From Mycobacterium intracellulare ATCC 13950 (GTDB lineage Bacteria > Actinomycetota > Actinomycetes > Mycobacteriales > Mycobacteriaceae), in contig NC_016946.1 of NCBI RefSeq assembly GCF_000277125.1, forward strand, positions 744,001-808,000: a stretch of DNA of 64,000 bases, in the 5' to 3' direction. The notes below the pieces were generated by a model. It saw nothing but the letters and a program-made list of their open reading frames with translations, searched no databases and was not told the DNA's origin. Numbering within the stretch: position 1 is the stretch's first letter; each line of letters begins with the position of its first letter. Made by a program: the position numbers and the translations under genes. This document shows, one piece after another, positions 1 through 8,700 of the stretch.

Positions 1-230
1 GCTACTACTGGGACACCCACATGAGCGCGTCGTTCATGGTCGACCCCCTGGGCCTGCAGCTGATCGACCAGATCGGGGTGGACAGGGTGATGTGGTCCAG
101 CGACTACCCGCACAACGAAAGCACCTATGGCTACTCGGAGAAGTCGTTGACGGCCGTTGTTGACGCCGTCGGTCCGGCGAACGCGAAGAAGATCGTCAGC
201 GACAACATCACAACGTTCTTGGGCCTGTAG
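1..230 (+). CDS. Amidohydrolase-2 family protein, C-terminal end (partial)
   Basis: The reading frame is already open at the left edge (codons in phase with base 3) and stops at 228-230, so only the last ~75 residues are present. The stretch WSSDYPHNES matches the (S/T)DYP motif near the C-terminus of TIM-barrel amidohydrolase-2 (ACMSD-like) proteins, whose Asp is a metal ligand in characterised relatives. The same motif occurs in the full-length proteins at 17347 and 38795. The stop codon overlaps the GTG start of the next gene (TAGTG), which suggests co-transcription and translational coupling with the M24-fold genes. The substrate is unknown. Confidence 0.85.
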   Translation, partial: YYWDTHMSASFMVDPLGLQLIDQIGVDRVMWSSDYPHNESTYGYSEKSLTAVVDAVGPANAKKIVSDNITTFLGL

Positions 231-1474
231 TGAAGACGCTCGCGGACCTGGGCACCAGCAGAGGCAACGGACTGGTGATCCCCGAAACACCCGACCTGGC
301 GCGCCTGCGCCGCGAGACGGGAGCGCGGCTGCGGTCGGCGATGACCGAACGCGGCGTCGACGCGATGATCCTGCTCGGCAACAACGCCGTCGTCTACGCC
401 ACCGGCGCCAGTTGGCCACTGGGCGACGCCGGACTGTCCTATGTCGAGCGCCCGGTGGCCGTGGTGCTCGCCGACGACGAGTGGCCGCACCTGTTCCTCC
501 CGTTCCGGGAGGGGGCCGCACAGGAGTCGGATCTGCCCGCCGACCACCTGCACGGGCCGGTCTATCTCGAATTCGACGAGGGCGTGGCCCATTTCGCGCG
601 GACACTCGCCGAGCTGATCCCGGCCAAATCGGTGGTCGCTGTCGACGAATGCACGGGGGCGATGTCGCGCGCCGCGAACGTCCTGTTCCCGAACGGGGCC
701 CCCGTCGACGCCGCGGCCGTCGTCAGCGCGGCCAAGTCGGTCAAGACCCCGGACGAATTGTCGTGCATGCGCACCGCCATCCGGATCACCGACGAGGCCA
801 TGGTCGAGGTGCAGAAGCGGCTGGCGCCCGGGATACGTCAGATCGATTTGTCGGCAAGCTTTTTGCGACGCGCCTTCGAGCTGGGCGCCACGGCCAGCAT
901 GCTCGAACCGATCTGGCAGGTGATGCCGCCCAGCAAGGCCGAGGGCGTGTGGACCACGCACGGCGACCTGGCGTTGCCGCTGCTGAGCACCGAGCGCGAG
1001 CTGGCCGAGGGCGACGTGCTGTGGACCGACGTCAGCATCACCTACCAGGGCTACTGCTCGGACTTCGGACGCACCTGGATCGTCGGGCGGGACCCCTCCC
1101 CGCGCCAACAGGCGCAGTTCGACACCTGGTTCGAGATCATGACCGCCGTCCTGGGTGTCGCCAAGGCCGGCGCCACCGCGGCGGACCTCGGCCGGGCCGC
1201 GATCAAGGCCAACGGCGGCACCAAGCCCTGGCTGCCGCACTTCTACCTGGGCCACGGCATCGGCGTCAATGCCGCCGAAATGCCGATGATCGGAACGGAT
1301 CTCGGCCAGGAGTTCGACGAGAATTTCGTCCTTCAATCCGGGATGGTGCTGGTTTTGGAGCCCGTGGTGTGGGAGGACGGCACCGGCGGCTACCGCAGCG
1401 AAGAGGTCCTGGTGATCACCGAGGAAGGCTGGATCCGTTTGACCGACTACCCCTATGACCCCTATGGGAACTGA
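230..1474 (+). CDS. M24-family metallopeptidase (Xaa-Pro aminopeptidase-like)
   Basis: A 414-residue protein with an N-terminal creatinase-like domain and a C-terminal pita-bread M24 domain. The expected metal ligands can be read. Two Asp lie in TDVSITYQGYCSDFGRTW, the His in LGHGIGV, and two Glu in LEPVVW and SEEVLVIT. It is therefore a plausible active metal-dependent hydrolase of peptide-like or C-N bonds. The GTG start overlaps the preceding stop by one base, and the 3' end overlaps the next gene, a second M24-fold protein, by 20 bases. Such proteins are often labelled Xaa-Pro dipeptidase without proof, and the setting among CoA-pathway genes suggests a different substrate. Confidence 0.88.
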   Translation: MKTLADLGTSRGNGLVIPETPDLARLRRETGARLRSAMTERGVDAMILLGNNAVVYATGASWPLGDAGLSYVERPVAVVLADDEWPHLFLPFREGAAQESDLPADHLHGPVYLEFDEGVAHFARTLAELIPAKSVVAVDECTGAMSRAANVLFPNGAPVDAAAVVSAAKSVKTPDELSCMRTAIRITDEAMVEVQKRLAPGIRQIDLSASFLRRAFELGATASMLEPIWQVMPPSKAEGVWTTHGDLALPLLSTERELAEGDVLWTDVSITYQGYCSDFGRTWIVGRDPSPRQQAQFDTWFEIMTAVLGVAKAGATAADLGRAAIKANGGTKPWLPHFYLGHGIGVNAAEMPMIGTDLGQEFDENFVLQSGMVLVLEPVVWEDGTGGYRSEEVLVITEEGWIRLTDYPYDPYGN

Positions 1475-2603
1475 AGTCCTGCCCGACGAGCGCGCGCTGC
1501 GCTCGGGGCGTCGCCAGCGGGCGCTCGACCAGATGGCCGCGCACGACCTCGATGTCCTGGTCCTCGGCCGGCAAGCCAATGTCCGTTACGTCACCGGCGC
1601 GCCGCAGCTTTGGGTCGCCGGCACCCGGCCGTTCGGTCCGACCTGTGTGGTGGTGCGGGAGACAGGTGCCGTGCACCTCCTCAGCACGTGGGACGAGGGC
1701 GTGCCCGACGACATCCCCCACGAGAACCTCTACGGCATCTCGTGGAACCCGGTGAACACCATGTCGGCGCTGCAGCGCATCGACGGCGCGGCCGATGCAC
1801 AGCGGGTCGGAACCGACGCGCTCTCACCGGTTTTCGCGCAGCTGCTGCCGACCGCATTCCCCAACGCCCAGCTGATCGACGGCGAGCTCGCGATGCGGGC
1901 CGCACGCCGCGTCAAGACGGCGGAAGAGATCGCCGCGGTGCGGGAGTCCGTCGCGGTGGCCGAATCGGCCCTGGCGGCCGCGGTCGCGGAATTGCGGCCC
2001 GGGGTGAGCGAACAAGCGCTGGCCGGCGTCGTGTTGGAGGCCTCGGCGGCCGGCGGCGTGAGCACGCCGTCGAATCAAGACGTCGCGTGGGCGACCTCGC
2101 GCACGCACCCGTGGCGGCGCGCCGACGGCGGTGACCGTGTTCAAGGCCGCATCCAGGACGGCGATCTGGTGGCGTTCTCCGCGGGAGTCCTGGCCGGCGG
2201 GTACGTCGGCGAGGTGGGACGCACCTGGCCGGCCGGCAAGAAGCAGGTTCCCGGCGGCGCCGCGGCCCTCTATCGACGCTGGGACAGCCTGTGGGACAGG
2301 CTGATCGGGGCCTGTCGGCCCGGCGCCGGCGCGGCCGAGCTGATGGCCGCGTACCACGCCGCGGGGGAGCCGGACCCACCGATGCCGGTCGCCCGTGGCC
2401 TGGGCATGGGGTTCGACCCACCCGTCGTCTCCAAGCATCTGCCCGCCACCGCGGCCGGCGAACGTCTGGAACCGGGGATGGTGCTCGCCGTGACGGGTTA
2501 TGTCTGGGAAGAAGGAGTCGGCGCGGTATTCGGGCGAGAAGCGGTCCTGATCACCGCCGACGGTCCGGAAGTGCTCACCGCCAGCCCGTTCTGGCAGCCC
2601 TAG
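1455..2603 (+). CDS. M24-fold protein lacking most metal ligands (probable non-metallo paralogue)
   Basis: A 382-residue paralogue of the preceding protein with the same two-domain plan. At the metal positions it reads VAFSAGVLAGGYVGEVGRTW, so the two Asp are replaced by Ala and Glu. The catalytic HGIG is RGLG, and the first Glu motif is AVTGYVW. Only the last Glu (GREAVLIT) remains. It probably binds no di-metal centre. It may be a creatinase-like non-metal hydrolase or a regulatory partner of the upstream enzyme. The 20-base overlap with the upstream gene suggests they are made together. ATG at 1455 is used; ATG 1464 is a possible alternative. Confidence 0.85.
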   Translation: MTPMGTEVLPDERALRSGRRQRALDQMAAHDLDVLVLGRQANVRYVTGAPQLWVAGTRPFGPTCVVVRETGAVHLLSTWDEGVPDDIPHENLYGISWNPVNTMSALQRIDGAADAQRVGTDALSPVFAQLLPTAFPNAQLIDGELAMRAARRVKTAEEIAAVRESVAVAESALAAAVAELRPGVSEQALAGVVLEASAAGGVSTPSNQDVAWATSRTHPWRRADGGDRVQGRIQDGDLVAFSAGVLAGGYVGEVGRTWPAGKKQVPGGAAALYRRWDSLWDRLIGACRPGAGAAELMAAYHAAGEPDPPMPVARGLGMGFDPPVVSKHLPATAAGERLEPGMVLAVTGYVWEEGVGAVFGREAVLITADGPEVLTASPFWQP

Positions 2604-2605
2604 CC

Positions 2606-3586
2606 ATGACCGATCCCGCAGAGCCACCGGCCGACGAGATCATCCGGTACGACAAAGACGCCGAGACGCGGATCGCCACGATCACGTTCGACCGCCCGGA
2701 TTACCTCAACGCGCCGACGATCGCCGCGCGCCTGCGCTACGCGGATTTGTTGCACCGCGCCGGCATTGACGACGACGTCAAGGTCCTGGTGGTCCGCGGA
2801 GCCGGCGACGACCTCGGCTCGGGTGCGGACCTGGTCGAGGTGATGCGGGTCCGTGCCGCGGCCGACCAAGGGCCGCGGCTCGCCGAATACCGGATCGGTG
2901 CCCAGGAGGTCAGGCACCCGCCGGAGGGCTCGTTTCGCAACGGCGCCACGCTCGGTCAGTGGTATGCCAATCCGAATTCCGGCATCCGCGGCCTGCAGGA
3001 TTTCAAGAAGATCAGCATCCTCGAAGCCAAGGGCTACTGCTACGGCTGGCACTTCTACCAGGCCGCCGACGCGGACCTGGTGATCGCCAGCGACGACGCC
3101 CTGTTCGGGCATCCGTCGTTCCGGTATTACGGCTGGGGTCCCCGCATGTGGTGGTGGGCGCAGACCATGGGCATCCGCAAATTCCAGGAAATGGTGTTCA
3201 CCGGACGGGCTTTCACCGCCGCCGAGATGTACGACTGCAACTTCCTCAACAGCGTGGTGCCCAGGGACCAACTCGAGGCGGAGGTCGAGAAGTACGCCTT
3301 GGCCTGCGCCCGCAACCGCCCCACCGACACCGTCTTCATGCAGAAGGTCTTCTTCGAGATCATGAAGCAGTTCCAGGGCGAGTATCTGGGCAGCATGCTC
3401 AGCGGTGTCTTCGAGTCGATGGGCGCCATGGTGCGCCCGGATGTCGGTGACGAACTGACGCTCGCTGACGCCATGGAACAGGGGCTGGGCGATGCGGTCA
3501 AAGACAACGACGGCAAGTTTCCCGCCGAGTGGCGCCTGAGCAAGAAAGCCCGCAAAAAAGCCAAAGCGAAGAAAAAGAACTCGTGA
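2606..3586 (+). CDS. Enoyl-CoA hydratase/isomerase (crotonase) family protein
   Basis: A 326-residue crotonase-fold protein starting at ATG 2606, two bases after the previous stop. The N-terminal strand pattern RIATITFDRPDYLNAP and the helix region GYCYGWHFYQAADADLVIAS are typical. The usual first catalytic Glu of hydratases (G-G-G-x-E) is a Tyr here, and no Glu is evident in the second loop (FGHPSFRYYGWG). It may therefore act as an isomerase, hydrolase or other crotonase variant rather than a classical hydratase. The C-terminus ends in a very Lys-rich tail (SKKARKKAKAKKKNS). Its stop overlaps the GTG start of the CaiB gene (GTGA). Confidence 0.85.
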   Translation: MTDPAEPPADEIIRYDKDAETRIATITFDRPDYLNAPTIAARLRYADLLHRAGIDDDVKVLVVRGAGDDLGSGADLVEVMRVRAAADQGPRLAEYRIGAQEVRHPPEGSFRNGATLGQWYANPNSGIRGLQDFKKISILEAKGYCYGWHFYQAADADLVIASDDALFGHPSFRYYGWGPRMWWWAQTMGIRKFQEMVFTGRAFTAAEMYDCNFLNSVVPRDQLEAEVEKYALACARNRPTDTVFMQKVFFEIMKQFQGEYLGSMLSGVFESMGAMVRPDVGDELTLADAMEQGLGDAVKDNDGKFPAEWRLSKKARKKAKAKKKNS

Positions 3587-6006
3587 CGCCATCCCGGGTC
3601 GAACCGCCACTGACCGGCTATACGGTGATCGATCTGTCCACCGGCATAGCGGGCGCCTACTGCACCAAGTTGCTCTGCGACGGTGGCGCCGATGTCGTGA
3701 AAGTCGAGCCGCCGCAAGGAGATCCGCTGCGCAAATGGTCTGCCTCGGGAGTGCCCATCGCGCCCGGCGACGACGGCGCGTTGTTCGGCTTCCTGGCCGG
3801 TGCAAAACACAGCGTCATCGCCGACCCCTCCGACGAGGACGACGCCGAGCTGGTGAACCGGCTCCTGGCCTCCGCGGACGCGGTGGTCTGGTCCGCCGGT
3901 TCGAACGTGGCCGAGCACCCGGCCTTCGCGCCGCGCGCCATCCACCGGCGGCACCCGCAGCTGACCGTCACGGCGATCACGCCGTTCGGGCTGGAAGGCC
4001 CCTGGCGTGACCGCGCCGCAACGGAATTCACGCTGCAGGCGTGGTCGGGAGGAATCGTCGGGCTCGGCCGCGGCGAGCAGGAACGCCCGCCCGTCTTCGT
4101 CGGCGGTCAGGTCGGCGAGTACCTGGCCGGAGCCTACGCGAGCGCGGCCACCCTGGCGTCGCGATGGCGCCGCTTCGACGGCGGGCCAGGGGAACTGCTG
4201 GACCTGTCGATGCTCGAGACGCAGATCCTGTGTCTCACCTATTACCCGGTGTCGTACTTCGAGGTGCTCGGGCGGCCGTGGCGGGACATGCGACGGCCGA
4301 CGATTCCGGGCGTGGCTCAGGCGAAAGACGGACTGGTGGACCTCGGCTGCGGGACCGCGCAGCAGTGGTTCGACTTGTGCGCGATGGTGGGCCACCCGGA
4401 GTGGATCGACGAGGAATCGCCGCTGTCGATCACGGAGCAGGCCAACATCCACGCCGAGGAGCTCTTCGACTGGCTGGCCCACACCACGGTCGCCGAAATC
4501 CGGGAACTCGCTTCGGCGTTCCGCATTCCCAACGCGCCGGTAGCCAACGGCGCCAACGTCACGTCGTTCGATCAGTTCGTGGAACGCGGTTCGTTCGTCC
4601 GCAATCCGCGCGACGGCTACCAGCAGCCGGGTCACCCCTACCGGATGCGGCCGGCGCAGTTGCGCGGACCGCGCCCGGCGCCGCGGTTGGGGGCGCACAC
4701 CGAGCATTACCGGGCCGCGAACCTCCCCGCCCGGCCTACTCCGACGGGCGTAGCAAAAGCACTGCCACTCAGCGGCATTCGAGTGCTGGACATGACGACA
4801 TTCTGGGCGGGACCCTGCGCCACGCACTTTCTGGCGATGCTCGGCGCCGAGGTCATCCACGTCGAATCGACGCGACGGCCGGACGGCACGCGGCTGATCG
4901 CCGGCGTGCCGGTCACCGAGGAGCAATGGTGGGAGAAGTCGCCGATCTTCGAGGCGCTGAACACCAACAAGAAGGGTCTGACGCTGGACCTGCAGAGCCC
5001 GCGCGGCAGGGAGTTGTTGCGCCGGCTCATCGCCACCTGCGACGTCGTCGTGGAAAACTTCACCCCCCGGGTGCTGGACCAGATCGGGCTGGATTTCGCC
5101 ACCGTTCAATCGATTCGGCCCGACGTGGTGATGGTGCGGATGCCCGGCTTCGGCCTCGAAGGGCCATGGCGTGACAATCCCGCCTTCGCCTACGTCATCG
5201 AAGCCGCCTCCGGAGTCAGTTGGCTCACCGGCTACCCGGACCGCACACCCTATGACCCGTATTCGATCGGTGACCCCAATGCCGGTGTGCACGCGGCCAA
5301 CGCCCTGCTACTGGCGCTGGAGCATCGCCGCCGAACGGGCGAGGGCGTGTTCGTCGAAGCGGCAATGGTCGATGCGGCCCTGAGCATCTCGGCCGAGCAG
5401 GTCATCGAGTACTCGGCGTACGGGGCGCTGCTCGAGCGCGCCGGCAACCGTGGACCGGCGGCCGCACCGCAGAACCTCTACCTCAGCGCGGATATCGACG
5501 AATTCGGCCGGCTCGACAGCTGGGTCGCCATCGCCGTGGCCACCGACGATCAGTGGGTGAAACTGTGTCGCGCCATCGGATCACCCTCCTGGGCAACCGA
5601 TCCCGGGCTGACGACGCACGCCGGCCGCAGTGAGCACCACGATCTGATCGACGAACAACTCGCAGCCTGGTGCCAACGGCGCAGCCGCGACGAGATCGTC
5701 GCAACCCTCTGGGACGCCGGAGTGCCGGTGGCCAAGGTCATGCAACCGCATCGTCAAACCGAGCTGGAGCAGTTGGCGTTCCGCGGCTTCTTCGAAGAGG
5801 TCGACCACCCGGTCAACGGTCCGGCTAGGCTCAGCACCGTGCCGATGAGATGCTCAGCCGGGCCCGACAAGTTCCACACCGAGCACGCGCCGCTGCTCGG
5901 GCAGCACAACCGCGAGCTGCTGGCCGGGCTCGGGTTGTCCGACGCCGAGATCGCCGGCCTGGAATCCGACGGTGTCATCGGCCGCGCGCCGGCGATGCAC
6001 GGCTGA
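3583..6006 (+). CDS. Two-domain CaiB/BaiF (class III) CoA-transferase-like protein
   Basis: An 807-residue protein made of two CaiB/BaiF domains, about residues 8-385 and 400-800. Each opens with the family signature: VIDLSTGIAGAYCTKLL and VLDMTTFWAGPCATHFL. Class III CoA-transferases use an Asp in a YDxxxQAxSG-type motif. Here domain 1 reads TEFTLQAWSG (Glu) and domain 2 reads AYVIEAASG (Ala), so the normal nucleophile is altered in both halves. GTG 3583 is chosen because it forms a GTGA overlap with the upstream stop and begins just before the first domain; an upstream ATG at 3529 would lie inside the crotonase gene. The likely role is moving CoA onto or between acids in this pathway, or racemisation. 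Confidence 0.85.
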   Translation: MTPSRVEPPLTGYTVIDLSTGIAGAYCTKLLCDGGADVVKVEPPQGDPLRKWSASGVPIAPGDDGALFGFLAGAKHSVIADPSDEDDAELVNRLLASADAVVWSAGSNVAEHPAFAPRAIHRRHPQLTVTAITPFGLEGPWRDRAATEFTLQAWSGGIVGLGRGEQERPPVFVGGQVGEYLAGAYASAATLASRWRRFDGGPGELLDLSMLETQILCLTYYPVSYFEVLGRPWRDMRRPTIPGVAQAKDGLVDLGCGTAQQWFDLCAMVGHPEWIDEESPLSITEQANIHAEELFDWLAHTTVAEIRELASAFRIPNAPVANGANVTSFDQFVERGSFVRNPRDGYQQPGHPYRMRPAQLRGPRPAPRLGAHTEHYRAANLPARPTPTGVAKALPLSGIRVLDMTTFWAGPCATHFLAMLGAEVIHVESTRRPDGTRLIAGVPVTEEQWWEKSPIFEALNTNKKGLTLDLQSPRGRELLRRLIATCDVVVENFTPRVLDQIGLDFATVQSIRPDVVMVRMPGFGLEGPWRDNPAFAYVIEAASGVSWLTGYPDRTPYDPYSIGDPNAGVHAANALLLALEHRRRTGEGVFVEAAMVDAALSISAEQVIEYSAYGALLERAGNRGPAAAPQNLYLSADIDEFGRLDSWVAIAVATDDQWVKLCRAIGSPSWATDPGLTTHAGRSEHHDLIDEQLAAWCQRRSRDEIVATLWDAGVPVAKVMQPHRQTELEQLAFRGFFEEVDHPVNGPARLSTVPMRCSAGPDKFHTEHAPLLGQHNRELLAGLGLSDAEIAGLESDGVIGRAPAMHG

Positions 6007-6012
6007 TCGACG

Positions 6013-6822
6013 ATGGCGATCGACCCCTCGAACATCCTGCTGACCGGCCGCGTCGCGGTGGTGACCGGCGGGGGCGCGGGCATCGGCCGCGGCATCGCGG
6101 CCGGAATGACGGCTTTCGGCGCTCGGGTGGCGATCTGGGAGCGCGACCCCCAAACCTGCGCACAGGCAGCCGAATCCATCGGCGGCCTGGGGATCGTCAC
6201 CGATGTCCGAGACGGCGGCCAGGTGGATGCCGCGCTGGAACGCACCATCGCGGAACTTGGCACGCCGACGATCCTGGTGAACAACGCCGGCGGCGTGTTC
6301 TCCTCGCCGTTGCTGGAAACGAGTGAAAACGGTTGGGACGCGCTCTATCGCGCCAACCTGCGCCACGTGCTGCTGTGCAGCCAGCGCGTCGCCCGGAAGA
6401 TGGTGTCCGAGGGCCTGCCCGGCAGCATCGTCTCGCTGACCTCGATCGAGGGCGTGCGCGCGGCGCCGGGCTACGCCGCCTACGCGGCCGCCAAGGCCGG
6501 TGTCATCAACTACACCAAGACCGCGGCGCTGGAGTTGGCGCCGCACGGGATCCGGGTCAACGCGATAGCCCCCGACATCACGCTCACCGAGGGGCTCGCG
6601 CAGCTCGGCGGCGAGGCCGCGACGAGCGCCATGCGCGACATGGTGCCGCTCGGCCGTCCCGGCCATGTCGATGAAATCGCCAGCGCGGCAGTATTTCTGG
6701 CCTCCGACATGGCGGCCTATCTGACCGGCCAGACGCTGCACATCGACGGCGGCACCCAGGCCTCCAGCGGGTGGTATCACGACCCGCGGACCGGCGACTA
6801 CCGGCTGGGCCCGTCGACCTAG
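6013..6822 (+). CDS. Short-chain dehydrogenase/reductase (SDR)
   Basis: A 269-residue classical SDR. It has the NAD(P)-binding TGGGAGIGRGIA motif near residues 17-28, NNAGG at about 95, a catalytic Ser in SLTSIEG, and YAAYAAAKAG carrying the Tyr-x3-Lys pair. The C-terminus contains YLTGQTLHIDGG. It is the last gene of the plus-strand operon and begins 6 bases after the CaiB stop. Its stop codon overlaps the stop of the convergent SDR at 6819 by four bases. It is probably a hydroxyacyl-CoA or alcohol dehydrogenase step; the substrate is unknown. Confidence 0.9.
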   Translation: MAIDPSNILLTGRVAVVTGGGAGIGRGIAAGMTAFGARVAIWERDPQTCAQAAESIGGLGIVTDVRDGGQVDAALERTIAELGTPTILVNNAGGVFSSPLLETSENGWDALYRANLRHVLLCSQRVARKMVSEGLPGSIVSLTSIEGVRAAPGYAAYAAAKAGVINYTKTAALELAPHGIRVNAIAPDITLTEGLAQLGGEAATSAMRDMVPLGRPGHVDEIASAAVFLASDMAAYLTGQTLHIDGGTQASSGWYHDPRTGDYRLGPST

Positions 6823-7661
6823 TGCGTCCAGCCCTCGGCGGCCTGTTCGTCGAAGGTCCGGTCGATGCGCTCGAACCTGCGGCGGATGGACGCCCGGGCC
6901 GCCGCGTGCGGCAGGATGTACAGCCGGTTGGCCAGGATCGCATCGGCTGTCAGCCGCGCGACATCGTCGGCGCTGACGCTCTCGTCCTGGGTGGGCAACG
7001 TCCCGAACGCGCCCTCGGGACTGGCCGACAGCCCGTAGTCCGCGCCCCGGATTCGCTCGGAATTGGAGACCAGCTTGGTTTCCACGACCATCGGGCACAA
7101 CACCGATACGCCAATGCCATTGGCCTTGACCTCACGCGCCAGTGTCTCGGCGAGTCCGACGACACCGTATTTGGCGACGCCGTACGTCCCCAGACCGGCG
7201 TTGGGCACCAACCCGGCGAAGGACGCGGTGAAGGCGATGTGCCCGCCGCTGCCCTGTTCGATCAACCTGGGCACGAAGGCCTCGACGGCATGGATCGATC
7301 CCCATAGGTCGATGTCGATCACCCAGCGCCAGTCGTCGTGGTTCATCTGGCCGATCGGCCCTGCGACGACGATGCCGGCATTGCTGAAAACGACGTCGAC
7401 GCGGCGGAGCAACCGGAAGGCTTCGTCGGCGAGGTGAACCATCTCATCGAGATTCCGGACGTCGCAGACCACTCCGTGCGCGTCGAAACCCTCGCCCCGC
7501 AGCCGGTTCACCGCCTGTTCCAGCGCGGGTTGATCGACGTCGGAGAGCACCAGGCGGGCGCCGCGGTGGGCGAATTCGGTGGCCGTGGCCAGGCCGATGC
7601 CGCTGGCACCGCCGGTGACCACGGCCCCGCGGCCGTCGAAGCCAGACAGAAATCCGTCCAT
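6819..7661 (-). CDS. Short-chain dehydrogenase/reductase (SDR)
   Basis: A 280-residue SDR. It has VVTGGASGIGLATA near the N-terminus, a DVDQPALE acidic turn after beta-2 (NAD preference likely), SNAGI, and a YGVAKYG segment with the active-site Tyr and Lys. It is encoded on the minus strand, 11 bases downstream of the mycofactocin-type SDR gene at 7673, and is probably co-transcribed with it from the promoter and operator at 8672-8700. The C-terminus lacks the usual IDGG ending and carries an extension ending EQAAEGWTH, which is common in larger 'classical' SDRs of actinobacteria. Confidence 0.9.
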   Translation of the reverse strand: MDGFLSGFDGRGAVVTGGASGIGLATATEFAHRGARLVLSDVDQPALEQAVNRLRGEGFDAHGVVCDVRNLDEMVHLADEAFRLLRRVDVVFSNAGIVVAGPIGQMNHDDWRWVIDIDLWGSIHAVEAFVPRLIEQGSGGHIAFTASFAGLVPNAGLGTYGVAKYGVVGLAETLAREVKANGIGVSVLCPMVVETKLVSNSERIRGADYGLSASPEGAFGTLPTQDESVSADDVARLTADAILANRLYILPHAAARASIRRRFERIDRTFDEQAAEGWTH

Positions 7662-7672
7662 GGGACGGAACT

Positions 7673-8521
7673 CTATTTCAGGCAGCTACCCGCGTCGATC
7701 GGCAGGGTCACACCGGTGATGTAGCGCGCCTCGTCCGAGGCGAAGAACAGCACGGCGTTGCTGATGTCGATCGGCTCGACCCACGGGATCGGCAGCGTGT
7801 GGAACAGCTGACAGATCGGTGCCATGTCGTCGGGGCCCGGGTTCTCCAGGTCCGGCCGGAACATCTTGAACGTGCCCTCGTTGTGCAGCATGGGGGTCTT
7901 GACGTGCGTGGGGTGCACGGAGTTGACGCGAATCATGTGCTGTCCCAATTCAACTCCGAAGGCGCGCATGAGCCCGACGACACCGTGTTTGGCCGCGACG
8001 TAGTGGCCGGTGTGGGGGTAGGCCTTGAGCCCTCCGACCGAGCTGGTCAGGATGATGGATCCGCCGCGACCGCCGGCCAGAAGATGGGGCACACCGGCTT
8101 TCACGGTTTTCCACACCCCGGCCAGGTTGATGTCGATCATCTCGGTCCAGTCTTCTTCGCTGGTCTTGTCCAAAGTCTCTCCGCCGTTGCCGATTCCGGC
8201 GTTGGCCACGATGATGTCGAGCCGGCCGAGTTGCTCGACGCCGCTGTCGACCGCCGCCTTGAGCGCGTCGTAGTCGCGCACGTCGACTTCGGCCGTGAAG
8301 ATCCTGCGGTTGTGCCCCTTGACCAGGTCGGCGGTCTCGGCGAGGTCCTCGGGCGTCGACGCCGGGATCGCGGTGTCCAGCACGCCCTCGCGGATGGGCT
8401 TGCAGATGTCGATGGCGATGATGTCGGCGCCCTCCTCCGCCAATCGCACCGCATGGCTGCGGCCCTGACCGCGCGCCGCTCCGGTGACCAAGGCGACTTT
8501 GCCCTCAACACGTCCGGTCAT
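7673..8521 (-). CDS. Mycofactocin-type SDR oxidoreductase
   Basis: A 282-residue SDR opening with VEGKVALVTGAARGQGRSHA and continuing EEGADIIAIDICK. This is the hallmark of the actinobacterial subfamily described as mycofactocin-dependent, in which the NAD cofactor is tightly bound and electrons are passed to the peptide-derived redox cofactor mycofactocin. The active site YVAAKHG and the C-terminal YITGVTLPIDAGS are intact. It probably oxidises an alcohol intermediate. Its ATG start is 157 bases from the perfect GAGAAT-N3-ATTCTC operator at 8678, so this two-SDR operon appears to belong to the shared regulon. Confidence 0.9.
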   Translation of the reverse strand: MTGRVEGKVALVTGAARGQGRSHAVRLAEEGADIIAIDICKPIREGVLDTAIPASTPEDLAETADLVKGHNRRIFTAEVDVRDYDALKAAVDSGVEQLGRLDIIVANAGIGNGGETLDKTSEEDWTEMIDINLAGVWKTVKAGVPHLLAGGRGGSIILTSSVGGLKAYPHTGHYVAAKHGVVGLMRAFGVELGQHMIRVNSVHPTHVKTPMLHNEGTFKMFRPDLENPGPDDMAPICQLFHTLPIPWVEPIDISNAVLFFASDEARYITGVTLPIDAGSCLK

Positions 8522-8671
8522 GGCTACCTCAACTCCTGACTTGATCTGATCGGCTCGCCTGCGCGGAGAACAATCGCGTCCCCGGATCGTGGGTCTTGCC
8601 GCTTTTGAACTCTGTCATTCGGCCAACACGGGTGTCAATGGCGAATCCGTTTCGGCCATTTGTGGTTCTAG

Positions 8672-8700
8672 ATATTAGAGAATCTCATTCTCACGGGCAA
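8672..8700 (-). promoter_or_regulatory. Promoter with operator in its spacer (SDR operon)
   Basis: Read on the minus strand, TTGCCC (8700-8695) and TAATAT (8677-8672) are separated by exactly 17 bases, and that spacer contains the perfect palindrome GAGAAT-N3-ATTCTC (8678-8692). A repressor bound there would block RNA polymerase. The distance to the SDR start codon is about 150 bases. The promoter call is an inference from consensus; the palindrome is seen directly. Confidence 0.6.
8678..8692. promoter_or_regulatory. Operator GAGAAT-N3-ATTCTC, perfect copy 1
   Basis: The 15-base sequence reads GAGAATCTCATTCTC, with both 6-base half-sites matching exactly. It lies upstream of the two-SDR minus-strand operon. 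The same palindrome recurs at 9533, 16972 and 50863. Confidence 0.8.

Noticed and set aside
131..1579. Long minus-strand open frame (482 codons) opposite the M24 genes
   Set aside because: It has no ribosome site and its protein is Arg-, Gly- and Ala-rich with no motif. High-GC genes give open frames on the other strand by chance, and the plus-strand M24 motifs are clear.
3127..5292. Minus-strand open frame of 721 codons opposite the CaiB gene
   Set aside because: Low-complexity composition typical of a reverse-strand shadow; the plus-strand product has two good CaiB domains.
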